From Alishewanella longhuensis (GTDB lineage: Bacteria; Pseudomonadota; Gammaproteobacteria; Enterobacterales; Alteromonadaceae), in the NCBI RefSeq assembly GCF_014653435.1, contig NZ_BNAO01000004.1:132402-196401 (forward strand): a DNA stretch of 64,000 nucleotides. The letters are read 5' to 3'. Below, piece after piece: positions 26,245 through 36,200 of this stretch; the stretch's first letter is position 1, and each line of letters starts with the position of its first letter. The notes under the pieces are model-generated. The model saw only the letters and a program-made list of their open reading frames with translations. It searched no databases and had not been told where the DNA came from. The translations under genes were made by a program, and so were the position numbers.

Positions 26245-26808
26245 TCAGCAAGCTCCCTCGGTCAGCGCATTTGGAAAAACCTGACTAAACTGCTGCAAGA
26301 TTTGCCTGGCGACGGGCTCTATGTTATCACTATCCCCATTGTTGTTAATGATAAGATCTGGTGAGTTTGGTTCTTCAAACAGCAGATCTAACCCGGCCAT
26401 GTCCTGATTTAAACCAGCCTGATGCTGTTGATATAACGCTTTAGGATCACGTTGTTGGCGTACTTGCTGAGTGACTTTTAAATAAACTTCAAAATAGCCT
26501 GGTATGTGCTGACGATTCCACTGTCTTACCTCTGCAAACATGCTGATGGTTGGCACTATTACCAGATGGCCTTGCTGTGCCAGCATCGCGGCTAACCGGC
26601 CATAGATGTAGGAACCTCGTCGCCGACTTGCTATGTCAAAACCCCAGTTGGGGTCAGCAATTGCTGCTCTGACCTGATCACCATCCAGCAGCACAGGACG
26701 CTTCTTGTGTTCCAGGCATAAACTGACTAAGTGGTGGGCAATAGTGCTCTTGCCGGCACCAGAAAGCCCGGTTAGCCAGATCACGTGCCCCGTTTCTGGT
26801 TTAGTCAT
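26245..26808 (-). CDS. CysC-like kinase, Cj1415-like (CDP-amidate 3'-kinase candidate)
   Basis: A 187-residue APS-kinase-family protein. Walker A GLSGAGKST is at residues 14-22 and LLDGDQVRAAI follows. The canonical adenylylsulfate-kinase GFS..DR.ENIRR segment is replaced by GFDIASRRRGSYIYGRLA, pointing to a different acceptor. No cysD/cysN sulfurylase lies nearby. Cj1415 phosphorylates CDP-amidate at the cytidine 3'-OH. The ATG at 26808 is preferred over one at 26841 because AGGAG lies just upstream of it; it then overlaps the formyltransferase stop by eight bases. A sulfate-activation role cannot be strictly excluded. Confidence 0.75.
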   Translation of the reverse strand: MTKPETGHVIWLTGLSGAGKSTIAHHLVSLCLEHKKRPVLLDGDQVRAAIADPNWGFDIASRRRGSYIYGRLAAMLAQQGHLVIVPTISMFAEVRQWNRQHIPGYFEVYLKVTQQVRQQRDPKALYQQHQAGLNQDMAGLDLLFEEPNSPDLIINNNGDSDNIEPVARQILQQFSQVFPNALTEGAC

Positions 26809-27568
26809 GGCAAAAAACTCCTGTGGGCTTAGTTGGAACATAGGTATTGGCTGTGCGTTTCATCGCCAGAGCACGTAATACCGGATGCATAACAAAACAA
26901 GGACGGTCAGAGGGCGCTTTACTGAACGTCTGACGCGAGAGAGTAAGTACTTCACTTGGCCATTGCTGCCACAGTGGTTTTAGGGTTTGCGCTCTGATAA
27001 ATGGATCGACAACATAGTCAATAAAATCAGAACTTATTAAAGGCGGCGGTACATTAATCGTAAAGTGCTGGCCATATAAAACAGGGCCTGAGTCTAGCTC
27101 CTGTGCTAGCATAAAAGCAGTAGCTGCGAGGCTATGGTCATGCAGTAATGAGTAGTAAAAGCAGGTACTCCCTCTCACTTCGGGTAGCTGTCCAGGATGT
27201 ACATGAATAAACTCTAAATCATGGTCCAGTAAAGTTTTCTTCACGATACCGCCGCCGCTAAACAACCAGCATCTTGTGGGCTGTGCCAACAGTACTGTAG
27301 CAAGCTCCGCTGCATTGATGCTGGTGGCGTTACAATATATTAGCGGGATTTGATGTTGCTTGCAGTATGCTGCAACATCAATATTGGGGTTATAAAACTG
27401 ATCGATTAATGGGTGTGCAGCAGCAGCGTTCAGACCTTGTTGTGCTAGCGGATTTTGCAGCATGATGATGCAGCGAGGAGGTAGCTGACACTGCTGCATC
27501 ATATCCAAATAGGCACTGGCACGACAACCTGGAAAGTAGATAAAACCCGGGCGATCATTGTTAATCAT
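26801..27568 (-). CDS. divergent formyltransferase-fold protein
   Basis: A 255-residue protein with the formyltransferase fold: CWLFSGGGIVKKTLL, FIHVHPGQLPEVRGSTCFYY and AQELDSGPVLYGQ. Compared with the classic Asn-His-Asp triad, His124 and Asp159 are kept but the Asn two residues before the His is His122. That substitution, and the RGSTCFYYSLL block, place it in a separate clade from the 17471-18103 enzyme. It may be a formyl or other one-carbon or acyl transferase acting on an amino sugar. It overlaps both neighbours by eight bases. Confidence 0.6.
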   Translation of the reverse strand: MINNDRPGFIYFPGCRASAYLDMMQQCQLPPRCIIMLQNPLAQQGLNAAAAHPLIDQFYNPNIDVAAYCKQHQIPLIYCNATSINAAELATVLLAQPTRCWLFSGGGIVKKTLLDHDLEFIHVHPGQLPEVRGSTCFYYSLLHDHSLAATAFMLAQELDSGPVLYGQHFTINVPPPLISSDFIDYVVDPFIRAQTLKPLWQQWPSEVLTLSRQTFSKAPSDRPCFVMHPVLRALAMKRTANTYVPTKPTGVFCHD

Positions 27569-28079
27569 GCTGCAACCTGCTTATTGCTATCCGTTCCGTT
27601 TGCAAAAGTGTTGTCATATCCTGATGCATCTCAGCCGGCAAAGGTTGTTTAACTGCATGCTGACATATCGTATCAGTCACACGTAACGCGCTGTTAAGTG
27701 AGTTAAGATCGGCTCGCTGTTCAAACTCAGCCAGCAGCGCTAATGCCAGCTGCATTTTTACCCATAGTTGAGTCAAATTATCCAGTTGATGTAGCTGAGG
27801 CAGCGTTTTAGCGGCAATATCACCACTAATCACAAAGCGCTTTTCGATTTTCCGTAAAATAATGGGGTTGGAATCTAACTGTGCTAACAATTCTCGCACA
27901 GGTCCAGGTATTTGCAACGCCGATTTAGCAGGAGAGATTGTCTTTAAGGTATCAATACACTGTTGGCGCTGGTGAAAAAAATTGTGCAAAGTGACATCTA
28001 CATCCACCTTAGGAATTTGATGTTCATGCTTGCCAAGGCTGCCCTGGCTTAGTGGTGTGCTATCTACACTTTGGCTCAT
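27561..28079 (-). CDS. unrecognised helical protein in pse operon
   Basis: A 172-residue soluble protein I do not recognise. It has a low-complexity N-terminus, no signal peptide or membrane segment, and mostly helical composition (for example LTQLWVKMQLALALLAEFEQRADL). It is real on context: it is embedded in a run of overlapping genes (eight-base overlap with the downstream formyltransferase gene, 15 bases after the SDR gene). It could be a scaffold, a chaperone or a small-substrate enzyme of the glycan pathway. Confidence 0.6.
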   Translation of the reverse strand: MSQSVDSTPLSQGSLGKHEHQIPKVDVDVTLHNFFHQRQQCIDTLKTISPAKSALQIPGPVRELLAQLDSNPIILRKIEKRFVISGDIAAKTLPQLHQLDNLTQLWVKMQLALALLAEFEQRADLNSLNSALRVTDTICQHAVKQPLPAEMHQDMTTLLQTERIAISRLQHD

Positions 28080-28094
28080 AGTCGTTCCTGGTTC

Positions 28095-28811
28095 TCAGGC
28101 GGTGCTCCCCGCATCGACAGTTAGGGTTGTGCCGGTAACTGCTAAAGCTTGTTCACTAAGCAAATAGAGCACCGCAGCAGCCGCATCATCTGGTGTTGCC
28201 AGCCGGCCCAGCGGGCTGCGCCGTTTAATGCTGTCCAGTTTGTTGCCTTGTAAACTATTAGTCATATCGGTTTGCATATAACCCGGTGCTACGCAATTAA
28301 CGGTAATTCCCGCTTTACCCACTTCACGTGCTAAGGATTTACTAAAGCCTTCCAGCGCTGCTTTACTGGCGGCATACACACTCAAACCATTAAAGCCGGT
28401 GCGGGCGATAATGGATGAAATATTGACGATACGGCCACATTGGTTTAGTAACATTGGCCTCAGCAGGTATTTACTAAGCAAGATAGGTGCCTGAATGTTC
28501 AGATTAAGTAGACCATTTATCTCTGAATTGTGCATGGTAGCTAATACGCCGTCGTAGCCAACGGCAGCATTATTAATCAGTGCATAGGGCCTGCCGAATT
28601 GTTTAATCAGTGCACTGCAAAGCATAGGGAGCTTATCCAATTCGGATAGGTCTGCAGCAACAAAGTGCAAGCCGGCTTGCTGTAACTGGATGAGTGCCTC
28701 AGTTTGCGTTCTGGCCAGCGCCACTACAGTGTACCCCGCCTGCAGCAACTGCTGGCAAATGGCTAAACCCAAGCCACGACTGGCACCGGTAACAATAACA
28801 AGCTTATTCAT
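28095..28811 (-). CDS. short-chain dehydrogenase/reductase, FabG-like
   Basis: A 238-residue classical SDR: VTGASRGLGLAI cofactor motif, NNAAVGYDG, catalytic Ser in VNISSIIA and YAASK, then PGYMQTDM and a C-terminal LTVDAGS typical of FabG. The ATG at 28811 is chosen because it precedes the conserved first strand and overlaps the ligase stop by eight bases; longer frames run into the ligase gene. Next to an ACP and an AMP-ligase, a beta-ketoacyl or hydroxyacyl reductase role on a carrier-bound group is a sensible inference. Confidence 0.8.
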   Translation of the reverse strand: MNKLVIVTGASRGLGLAICQQLLQAGYTVVALARTQTEALIQLQQAGLHFVAADLSELDKLPMLCSALIKQFGRPYALINNAAVGYDGVLATMHNSEINGLLNLNIQAPILLSKYLLRPMLLNQCGRIVNISSIIARTGFNGLSVYAASKAALEGFSKSLAREVGKAGITVNCVAPGYMQTDMTNSLQGNKLDSIKRRSPLGRLATPDDAAAAVLYLLSEQALAVTGTTLTVDAGSTA

Positions 28812-30159
28812 GTTGATCCTCGTTGCGCGTCTTGGACTGCTGGTGATCGCTAGGTGGGGTATGGCTGTCATGACGACTGAGTTTGCCGCTGGCGTTGGTC
28901 TGCAAGTGACTTACCACATTAAATTTTGTGGGTAGTTGATAAGGTTTTAATTGTTGACGGCAGTGCTGCAGTAATTGTAGCTGTAATGTTTTATTGTCGG
29001 TATCTGTTGTAACGACGATATCGGCTACGACTAATTGGCCCAGCACACTGCTGGTTTTGGCATATACCCGAGTCTGTAACACTGCCGGGTGTTGTAGTAA
29101 TACTTGTTCTACCTGCTCTGGGTGTACTTTGTTGCCGCCCACATTAATGACTCCGCTGGCACGGCCAAGAAAAACCACTCTATCTCCCTGTCGTTTGACT
29201 AAATCTTCAGTATCGAGATAGCCCTCGCTGTCCAGCCGAGAGTTCAGGCTAGCGTCTGGCGGGGTAGGTGACTTCAACCACAGGTGTTGTTGCTGATCTA
29301 GTTTAAACTGGATATCGCTATGGGGAGTGGTTAACCAACTGGCCGGAAAGCCTGCGCGTTTATCTGTTACGGCAAAGCCCACGCCAGCTTCGGTAGAGGC
29401 ATAAATATGCAGTAAACGGGCGTGAGGGAATTTGCTGGCCAGCAGATCCAGCAGTGGCTGATCGGCTATTTCACCGCCCAGCGTAATTTGCTGCAATGGC
29501 AGGTTACTAAGCTGACCGGTCATTAACAGCTGGCGCCAAAACGATGGTGTGGCCGATATGGCATTGATGTGTTGCTGCTGCATTAATTTAATACGTTGCT
29601 GCGCATCGCCATAGCTGCAATCACAAAGACAAGCGCCAGACAGCAGGCTTTGCAGCAATACTTGCAAGCCGGCAAAGCGGCTTGGATGATAGCAAAGTGC
29701 CCAGCGGAGTTTGGCTACTTGAGCTGACTTTTTCACGGCCCGGTTTAAGCTGGTAAAACTGTGGCTAATCCATTTTGGTGTACCTGTGGTGCCTGATGTT
29801 GCTAAATACCAGTCGCTAGCTGTTTGAGTTGAGGCCAGAGCCGATTCTGTGGAAACTGAACTGGTTTTGGCTGTTGGTATAACCTCGGTTGGTGGCCAGT
29901 TTATTACTGTCTCTGGCAAATCAAGGCTGGTATCGGGTAGCAGATAGAGTGCCCGGCACCAACCATCGAAGGCCAATATAGCGATCACAAAGTTATGCAG
30001 ATCACTAAATGAGAGTGCAATTGCTTGCTGTTGCAGTGTCGGATACTGTAAGCGGAGCTGCAGCGCCTGCGCGATTAATTGCGCATAGCTATAGGCGGTA
30101 TCGCCGCTGATGGCGGTGGTCTGATAATTTGCTTGTTGCAACCGCTGTAGCAGGTTCAT
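28804..30159 (-). CDS. AMP-dependent acyl/aryl synthetase (ligase)
   Basis: A 451-residue member of the adenylate-forming ANL superfamily, MenE-like in length. The P-loop ATSGTTGTPKWISHS, the IYASTEAGVGF motif, YLDTEDLVKRQGDRVVFLGR hinge and GGNKVHPEQVE are present, and the C-terminal catalytic lysine lies in NASGKLSR. It should activate a carboxylic acid as AMP ester and load the ACP encoded six bases upstream. The acid is unknown. This module likely builds an acyl or hydroxyacyl group for a sugar amine. Confidence 0.82.
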   Translation of the reverse strand: MNLLQRLQQANYQTTAISGDTAYSYAQLIAQALQLRLQYPTLQQQAIALSFSDLHNFVIAILAFDGWCRALYLLPDTSLDLPETVINWPPTEVIPTAKTSSVSTESALASTQTASDWYLATSGTTGTPKWISHSFTSLNRAVKKSAQVAKLRWALCYHPSRFAGLQVLLQSLLSGACLCDCSYGDAQQRIKLMQQQHINAISATPSFWRQLLMTGQLSNLPLQQITLGGEIADQPLLDLLASKFPHARLLHIYASTEAGVGFAVTDKRAGFPASWLTTPHSDIQFKLDQQQHLWLKSPTPPDASLNSRLDSEGYLDTEDLVKRQGDRVVFLGRASGVINVGGNKVHPEQVEQVLLQHPAVLQTRVYAKTSSVLGQLVVADIVVTTDTDNKTLQLQLLQHCRQQLKPYQLPTKFNVVSHLQTNASGKLSRHDSHTPPSDHQQSKTRNEDQHE

Positions 30160-30165
30160 GGCGCT

Positions 30166-30450
30166 TTAGCTTTCCTGTGCCAATGCTTGACGGTAAATAC
30201 TGATAAAGTCGCCGAAGGTACGCGGATAAACCGCTATTTGCATCTGGCTGAACGGATCTATGCCTAAATCTTCTTCCAGTTGCGCTACCAGCATCGCAAA
30301 GCCTAGTGAGTCGAGCCCACTTTGCAACAACACCGTATTGTTATTGATAGTTTCGACCATCGTACAGTCAGCAATCAGCGCTACCTTGGTTAAGGCTTCT
30401 CTAATCTGTTGTTCAAGTTCCATAGGTATTCTGCTATTGTTAAATTGCAT
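30166..30450 (-). CDS. acyl carrier protein
   Basis: A 94-residue (or 85-residue) ACP with the 4'-phosphopantetheine serine in SGLDSLGFAMLVAQLEEDLG. The first ATG overlaps the pseH stop (TAATG); a second ATG at 30423 begins MELEQQIREAL, closer to usual ACP starts, but neither has a clear Shine-Dalgarno. A dedicated ACP beside a ligase and SDR in a glycan operon implies carrier-bound acyl synthesis for decoration. Confidence 0.85.
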   Translation of the reverse strand: MQFNNSRIPMELEQQIREALTKVALIADCTMVETINNNTVLLQSGLDSLGFAMLVAQLEEDLGIDPFSQMQIAVYPRTFGDFISIYRQALAQES

Positions 30451-31034
30451 TAGTTAAATTGTATCTGTTGGGCAGCACTGCTAATTTGTTTTGGCAGCTT
30501 GCTCAATATCATACCGCGATTTTTCTGCCATTGAGCCAACGGGTAGTGGAAGGTATTTACCACATACTCGATATTGTCGCGGCTGCCGCCGGGCTTATCC
30601 GCCAGCTGCCGATAACCAAACAATCGGTGCATTTTCAGGACGCTGTGATTAAAAGATAATACTTCAGCATACAGCGTGTGCACGCTACGCTGGCTGGCAG
30701 CATAATCCAGCGCGGCTATTTCCAGCAATAAGCCCGAGCCTGGCCAAACATCATCTTCTCCTAAATAACAGCCCCATTCCAGCGTGCCTGCGCTGTGTGG
30801 CTGAAAATTCAGAACGCCTATGGCGCGGCCGTCTTGCAAGAATATAAAAAAGGGCTTGCTACCGTCGATTGACCGGCTATGGTACCAGCTAAGATGTTGT
30901 TGCCAGCTGATTGCTGATGCATTGTGCATATTACGCTGGATCTGTGGCTGGTTGCGCCATAGCCAAACTTGTTCTAGGTGTTGTTCGGTCAAAGGTACAA
31001 AGTGGCTGTCTGGATAGCGCTTTGATGCGGTCAT
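30450..31034 (-). CDS. pseH: PseH-like GNAT N-acetyltransferase
   Basis: A 194-residue GNAT protein: a VWLWRNQPQIQRNM N-terminal segment, GVLNFQPH, GCYLGEDDVWPGSG with the acetyl-CoA loop, and VLKMHRLFGYRQ. PseH acetylates the 4-amino group of the altrosamine intermediate between PseC and PseG. It follows pseI with a three-base gap. Given the ACP next door, the donor could be an acyl-ACP rather than acetyl-CoA, an untested option. Confidence 0.8.
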   Translation of the reverse strand: MTASKRYPDSHFVPLTEQHLEQVWLWRNQPQIQRNMHNASAISWQQHLSWYHSRSIDGSKPFFIFLQDGRAIGVLNFQPHSAGTLEWGCYLGEDDVWPGSGLLLEIAALDYAASQRSVHTLYAEVLSFNHSVLKMHRLFGYRQLADKPGGSRDNIEYVVNTFHYPLAQWQKNRGMILSKLPKQISSAAQQIQFN

Positions 31035-31037
31035 TAG

Positions 31038-32087
31038 CTACACCAGCTCCCAACTCATAGCGGTACCTTTACTGGTCGCACGTTTAATAGGTTTACCCAG
31101 TAACAGGGGCAGGTACTTTGGTGCCAGCCCCAGGCCAGGTCTTACCGAGCGCAGATTAGCTTGGGTAAAAAGCTCACCTGCTTGCATATCTTCGGCAATG
31201 TACAGTGAGCGGCGGTATTTACGTGATGCTTGTTCTTTTTCGGTGCCGCCATAAGCCACCTTGCCCAATGCTACAGCTGCGCGATGACACTCCTGCACTA
31301 AAGCGCTAAATTCTGCCGGCTCAAGTGAAAACTCGGCATCAACGCCACCTTCGTTGCGATCCAGTACAAAATGTTTCTCTATAACGCTAGCACCCAATAC
31401 GACACTCGCCACTGCGACACCAATGCCCGCGGTATGGTCAGATAAGCCCACCTGACAGCCGAAAAGTGCTGCAAGATGGGGAATAGTCGCCAGGTTTGCA
31501 TCAATCGGATCAGCTGGATAATGACTGGTACATTTGAGCAAAACCAGCTCTGTACAGCCATTTTTCCGTAAAACCTCTACCGATTCTGCAAGCTCAGTTT
31601 GCGTTGCCATACCGGTAGACAATATTATCGGTTTGCCAGTTTTTGCTACTGCCTCAAGCAGAGCGTGGTCGCTATTTTCAAAGGAGGCAATTTTGTAGCA
31701 GGGCACCTGTAACTGTTCAAGAAAATCGACTGCGGATTGGTCGAAAGGTGTGCTAAAAGCCAATAAACCGTGCTGCTGTGCGCGTTCAAAAATAGGCTGA
31801 TGCCACTGCCAGGGCGTCATGGCTTTTTGGTACAGTTGATACAGTGATTGCCCTTGCCATAAATTACCTGCGTCTTTAATGACAAAGTCACCACTGTTGA
31901 TATCCAGGGTCATGCTGTCAGCGGTGTACGTCTGTATTTTAATAGCGTTAGCGCCGCAGGCTGCTGCTGCATCAACCATCGCCAGTGCCTTGTCTAAGGA
32001 TTGGTCATGATTGCCCGACAACTCAGCAATGATAAAGGGCTTCTCACCTGGCCCAACAGGGTAGTGTCCCAGCTTAATTATTGCCAT
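31038..32087 (-). CDS. pseI: pseudaminic acid synthase
   Basis: A 349-residue NeuB-family enzyme that condenses the deacetylated altrose derivative with PEP to form pseudaminic acid. FIIAELSGNHDQSLDKA, IKIQTYTADSMTL, AFSTPFD, the IEKHFVLDR motif and a C-terminal SAF (antifreeze-like) domain with SLYIAEDMQAGE are seen. The ELSGNH and TYTADSMT features fit PseI rather than NeuB or LegI. It abuts pseG directly. Confidence 0.93.
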   Translation of the reverse strand: MAIIKLGHYPVGPGEKPFIIAELSGNHDQSLDKALAMVDAAAACGANAIKIQTYTADSMTLDINSGDFVIKDAGNLWQGQSLYQLYQKAMTPWQWHQPIFERAQQHGLLAFSTPFDQSAVDFLEQLQVPCYKIASFENSDHALLEAVAKTGKPIILSTGMATQTELAESVEVLRKNGCTELVLLKCTSHYPADPIDANLATIPHLAALFGCQVGLSDHTAGIGVAVASVVLGASVIEKHFVLDRNEGGVDAEFSLEPAEFSALVQECHRAAVALGKVAYGGTEKEQASRKYRRSLYIAEDMQAGELFTQANLRSVRPGLGLAPKYLPLLLGKPIKRATSKGTAMSWELV

Positions 32088-33116
32088 TTAATCCTCTGTT
32101 ATTGCTACAATCTGCTCTATCACCAAAGGTGTGCCGGCGTTTAGCGGTACTATGCTGGCGGCCGTTTGACTAATGTTACGTAGTAATTTAGGTTCTGATA
32201 GGTACTTGTATAGTTGCTTGGACAAGCGTTCTACCGTGATATCAGTCGTTTTTCCTAAGCAAATACAGGCGCCTATTTTGTCCAAATACTCGGTGGTAGC
32301 TTGCTGATTTTCTGCAACAATCACCACTAGAGCGGGCAGACCTGAGATACAGCGCTCCCAATGAGTTGCACCACCGGCGCCTAGCATTAACTGGGCCTTT
32401 TGCATCAGTGGTGCCATGGCATCAGTTTGAATGTGTAAAGTCAGGTTGGCTTGTTTTTTACACCGCTGTTCAATATCGAAGCGCCAAGGATTATTCATTC
32501 CTAGCACTATATCGGCAGTAATTTTTGAAAACTTTAGATTGGAAATAGCTTCGATGGCCAGTGCGGTTAAATTTTGCTCATCACTACCGCCAAAGCTAAT
32601 CAAAATATGGTTGGGCTCTATACTAGTATGCAACTGGTAGAACTCATCTCTTAAAAGAGCGAATTTAGGGCCGAGTAACTGTTTGCAATGATTTGGCACC
32701 CATTTTTCGTACCTGCTTTCGGCATCGGGTAACAGGTTTTGATCCAGTAATACATCACAATCGTGCATACGGTTAGCTAAATCGTCAATGACCATAATTT
32801 TATGACAACGTTGCCGCATGAGTTGGCAATATGTCATGCCAAGATGATAATGATCCAAGATAAGCAACTGATAATTTTCTTGTAGTAGCGCGAGTGTTTC
32901 AGTGGCATCCTCTTTTTCTGAATTAATCATTTCAGGTAAAAAGAAGGTGTGGAAGCCTGTTTGCTGAATAAGTGATATTAGATTGCCATTTAATTTACGG
33001 CATACAAAATGACACTCAGCCCCTTTTTTGGTGAGCGCTTTGGCTAACGTCAAACAGCGCATTATATGTCCGCTGCTTAATGTTACCGATGCATCGCTTC
33101 GAAATAGCACCCGCAA
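32088..33116 (-). CDS. pseG: UDP-sugar hydrolase PseG
   Basis: A GT-B-fold hydrolase releasing UDP from the diacetylated altrose intermediate. LRVLFRSDASVTLSSGHIMRCLTLA is the conserved N-terminus (split SSGHIMRC), LILDHYHL and GGSDEQNLT follow, and GAGGATHWERC is the UDP-binding end. An ATG-only reading would start at 33185, 68 bases inside pseF. The TTG at 33116 right after the pseF stop aligns with the family N-terminus and has AGGA upstream, so it is preferred. Product about 342 residues. Confidence 0.85.
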   Translation of the reverse strand: MRVLFRSDASVTLSSGHIMRCLTLAKALTKKGAECHFVCRKLNGNLISLIQQTGFHTFFLPEMINSEKEDATETLALLQENYQLLILDHYHLGMTYCQLMRQRCHKIMVIDDLANRMHDCDVLLDQNLLPDAESRYEKWVPNHCKQLLGPKFALLRDEFYQLHTSIEPNHILISFGGSDEQNLTALAIEAISNLKFSKITADIVLGMNNPWRFDIEQRCKKQANLTLHIQTDAMAPLMQKAQLMLGAGGATHWERCISGLPALVVIVAENQQATTEYLDKIGACICLGKTTDITVERLSKQLYKYLSEPKLLRNISQTAASIVPLNAGTPLVIEQIVAITED

Positions 33117-33117
33117 T

Positions 33118-33812
33118 TTAAGCGCTTTCCTGCTGTAATAACCGGTACAAGTATTCTGCGCGACGCCAGTCATCAGGAGTATCAATATCTTGTACTAGAT
33201 GAGATGGCAGTTCAAACAGCCGAGAGTGAGTGCCAAAGACACTTTTGCTAAGGTCAAGCCAAGTTGCAGCTTTGGCCCAATAAAGCTGGCCAGCATCATG
33301 AAAAGTAGGTTGTAAATCTTGAGAACGTTTGCCAATGCTAGTTGAATCAAAGGGGATGATACCGCCCGTTTCCGTCAGTACCAGCGCTCTTTGGATCGGA
33401 AAAGAAAAACGCGCGGCGGTAAATACATAATCTGCGTTAGTAGTAATAAGTTCCTGTTGCAGTGCCCGAATCAGATTGGCATTTAGCAGTGGCGTAGTTG
33501 CGTACAGGCAAGCGCAACTATCCAGACTCCATCCTAATTGCTGTAATCGCAGAATGGCGTCGCGGATGACTGCGGTTGTGCCGGTATAATCGTCGGCTAA
33601 TTCGGGCTCACGCAGAAAAGGCACTTCAGCACCATATTGCTGGGCAATGGCCGCTATTTCCTGATCATCGGTTGAAACAACAACTTTGTCTATTATACCG
33701 CTTTGTAATGCAGCCTGAATCGGATAAGCCAGCATCGGCTTGCCGCAAAAGTCTTTAATATTTTTTCGTGGTATGCGCTTACTACCGCCGCGAGCAGGGA
33801 TAATAACTATGT

Positions 33813-33816
<4 letters not shown>
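33118..33816 (-). CDS. pseF: pseudaminic acid cytidylyltransferase
   Basis: A 232-residue CMP-sugar synthetase: IIPARGGSKRIPRKNIKDFCGKP at the start (motif in two parts), VSTDDQEIAAIAQQYGAEV, and SAFS-like pattern ARFSFPIQRAL. It makes CMP-pseudaminic acid, the donor for Maf. The ATG at 33816 overlaps the pseC stop by four bases and begins exactly at the conserved strand; longer frames extend into pseC. Confidence 0.93.
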
Positions 33817-35980
<2,164 letters not shown>

Positions 35981-36119
35981 TTAGCCCACCAGTGTTATTG
36001 TCATTATTTTACCAATACCCTAATGTTGATCTGGGTGTGTGCTTAAAAAACTGAGTAAAATCATATGGTATCTGTTTAAGTTTAACTACTTTAATTGTTG
36101 TTGCAAGCCTGTTGTATTC

Positions 36120-36147
36120 TTATCGGTTAATACGGCTAAAAAGTTGA
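36120..36147 (-). promoter_or_regulatory. candidate sigma-28 type promoter for pse operon
   Basis: On the minus strand ACCGATAA (36127-36120) resembles the FliA -10 GCCGATAA in seven of eight bases, and TCAACTTT (36147-36140) resembles TAAAGTTT in six of eight, with a 12-base spacer instead of 11. The 5' UTR to pseB would be about 135 bases. Suggestive only; a flagellar-phase control of glycan genes would make sense. Confidence 0.35.
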
Positions 36148-36200
36148 GTAAAACGTCAGCAGTAGCTAAGCTTTAAACATAGATTTAGCAAGAGGTCACT

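Noticed and set aside
26245-26808. CysC-like protein as part of sulfate assimilation or glycan sulfation
   Set aside because: No cysD, cysN or sulfotransferase nearby, and the APS-kinase acceptor segment is altered; the Cj1415-like role fits the neighbours better.
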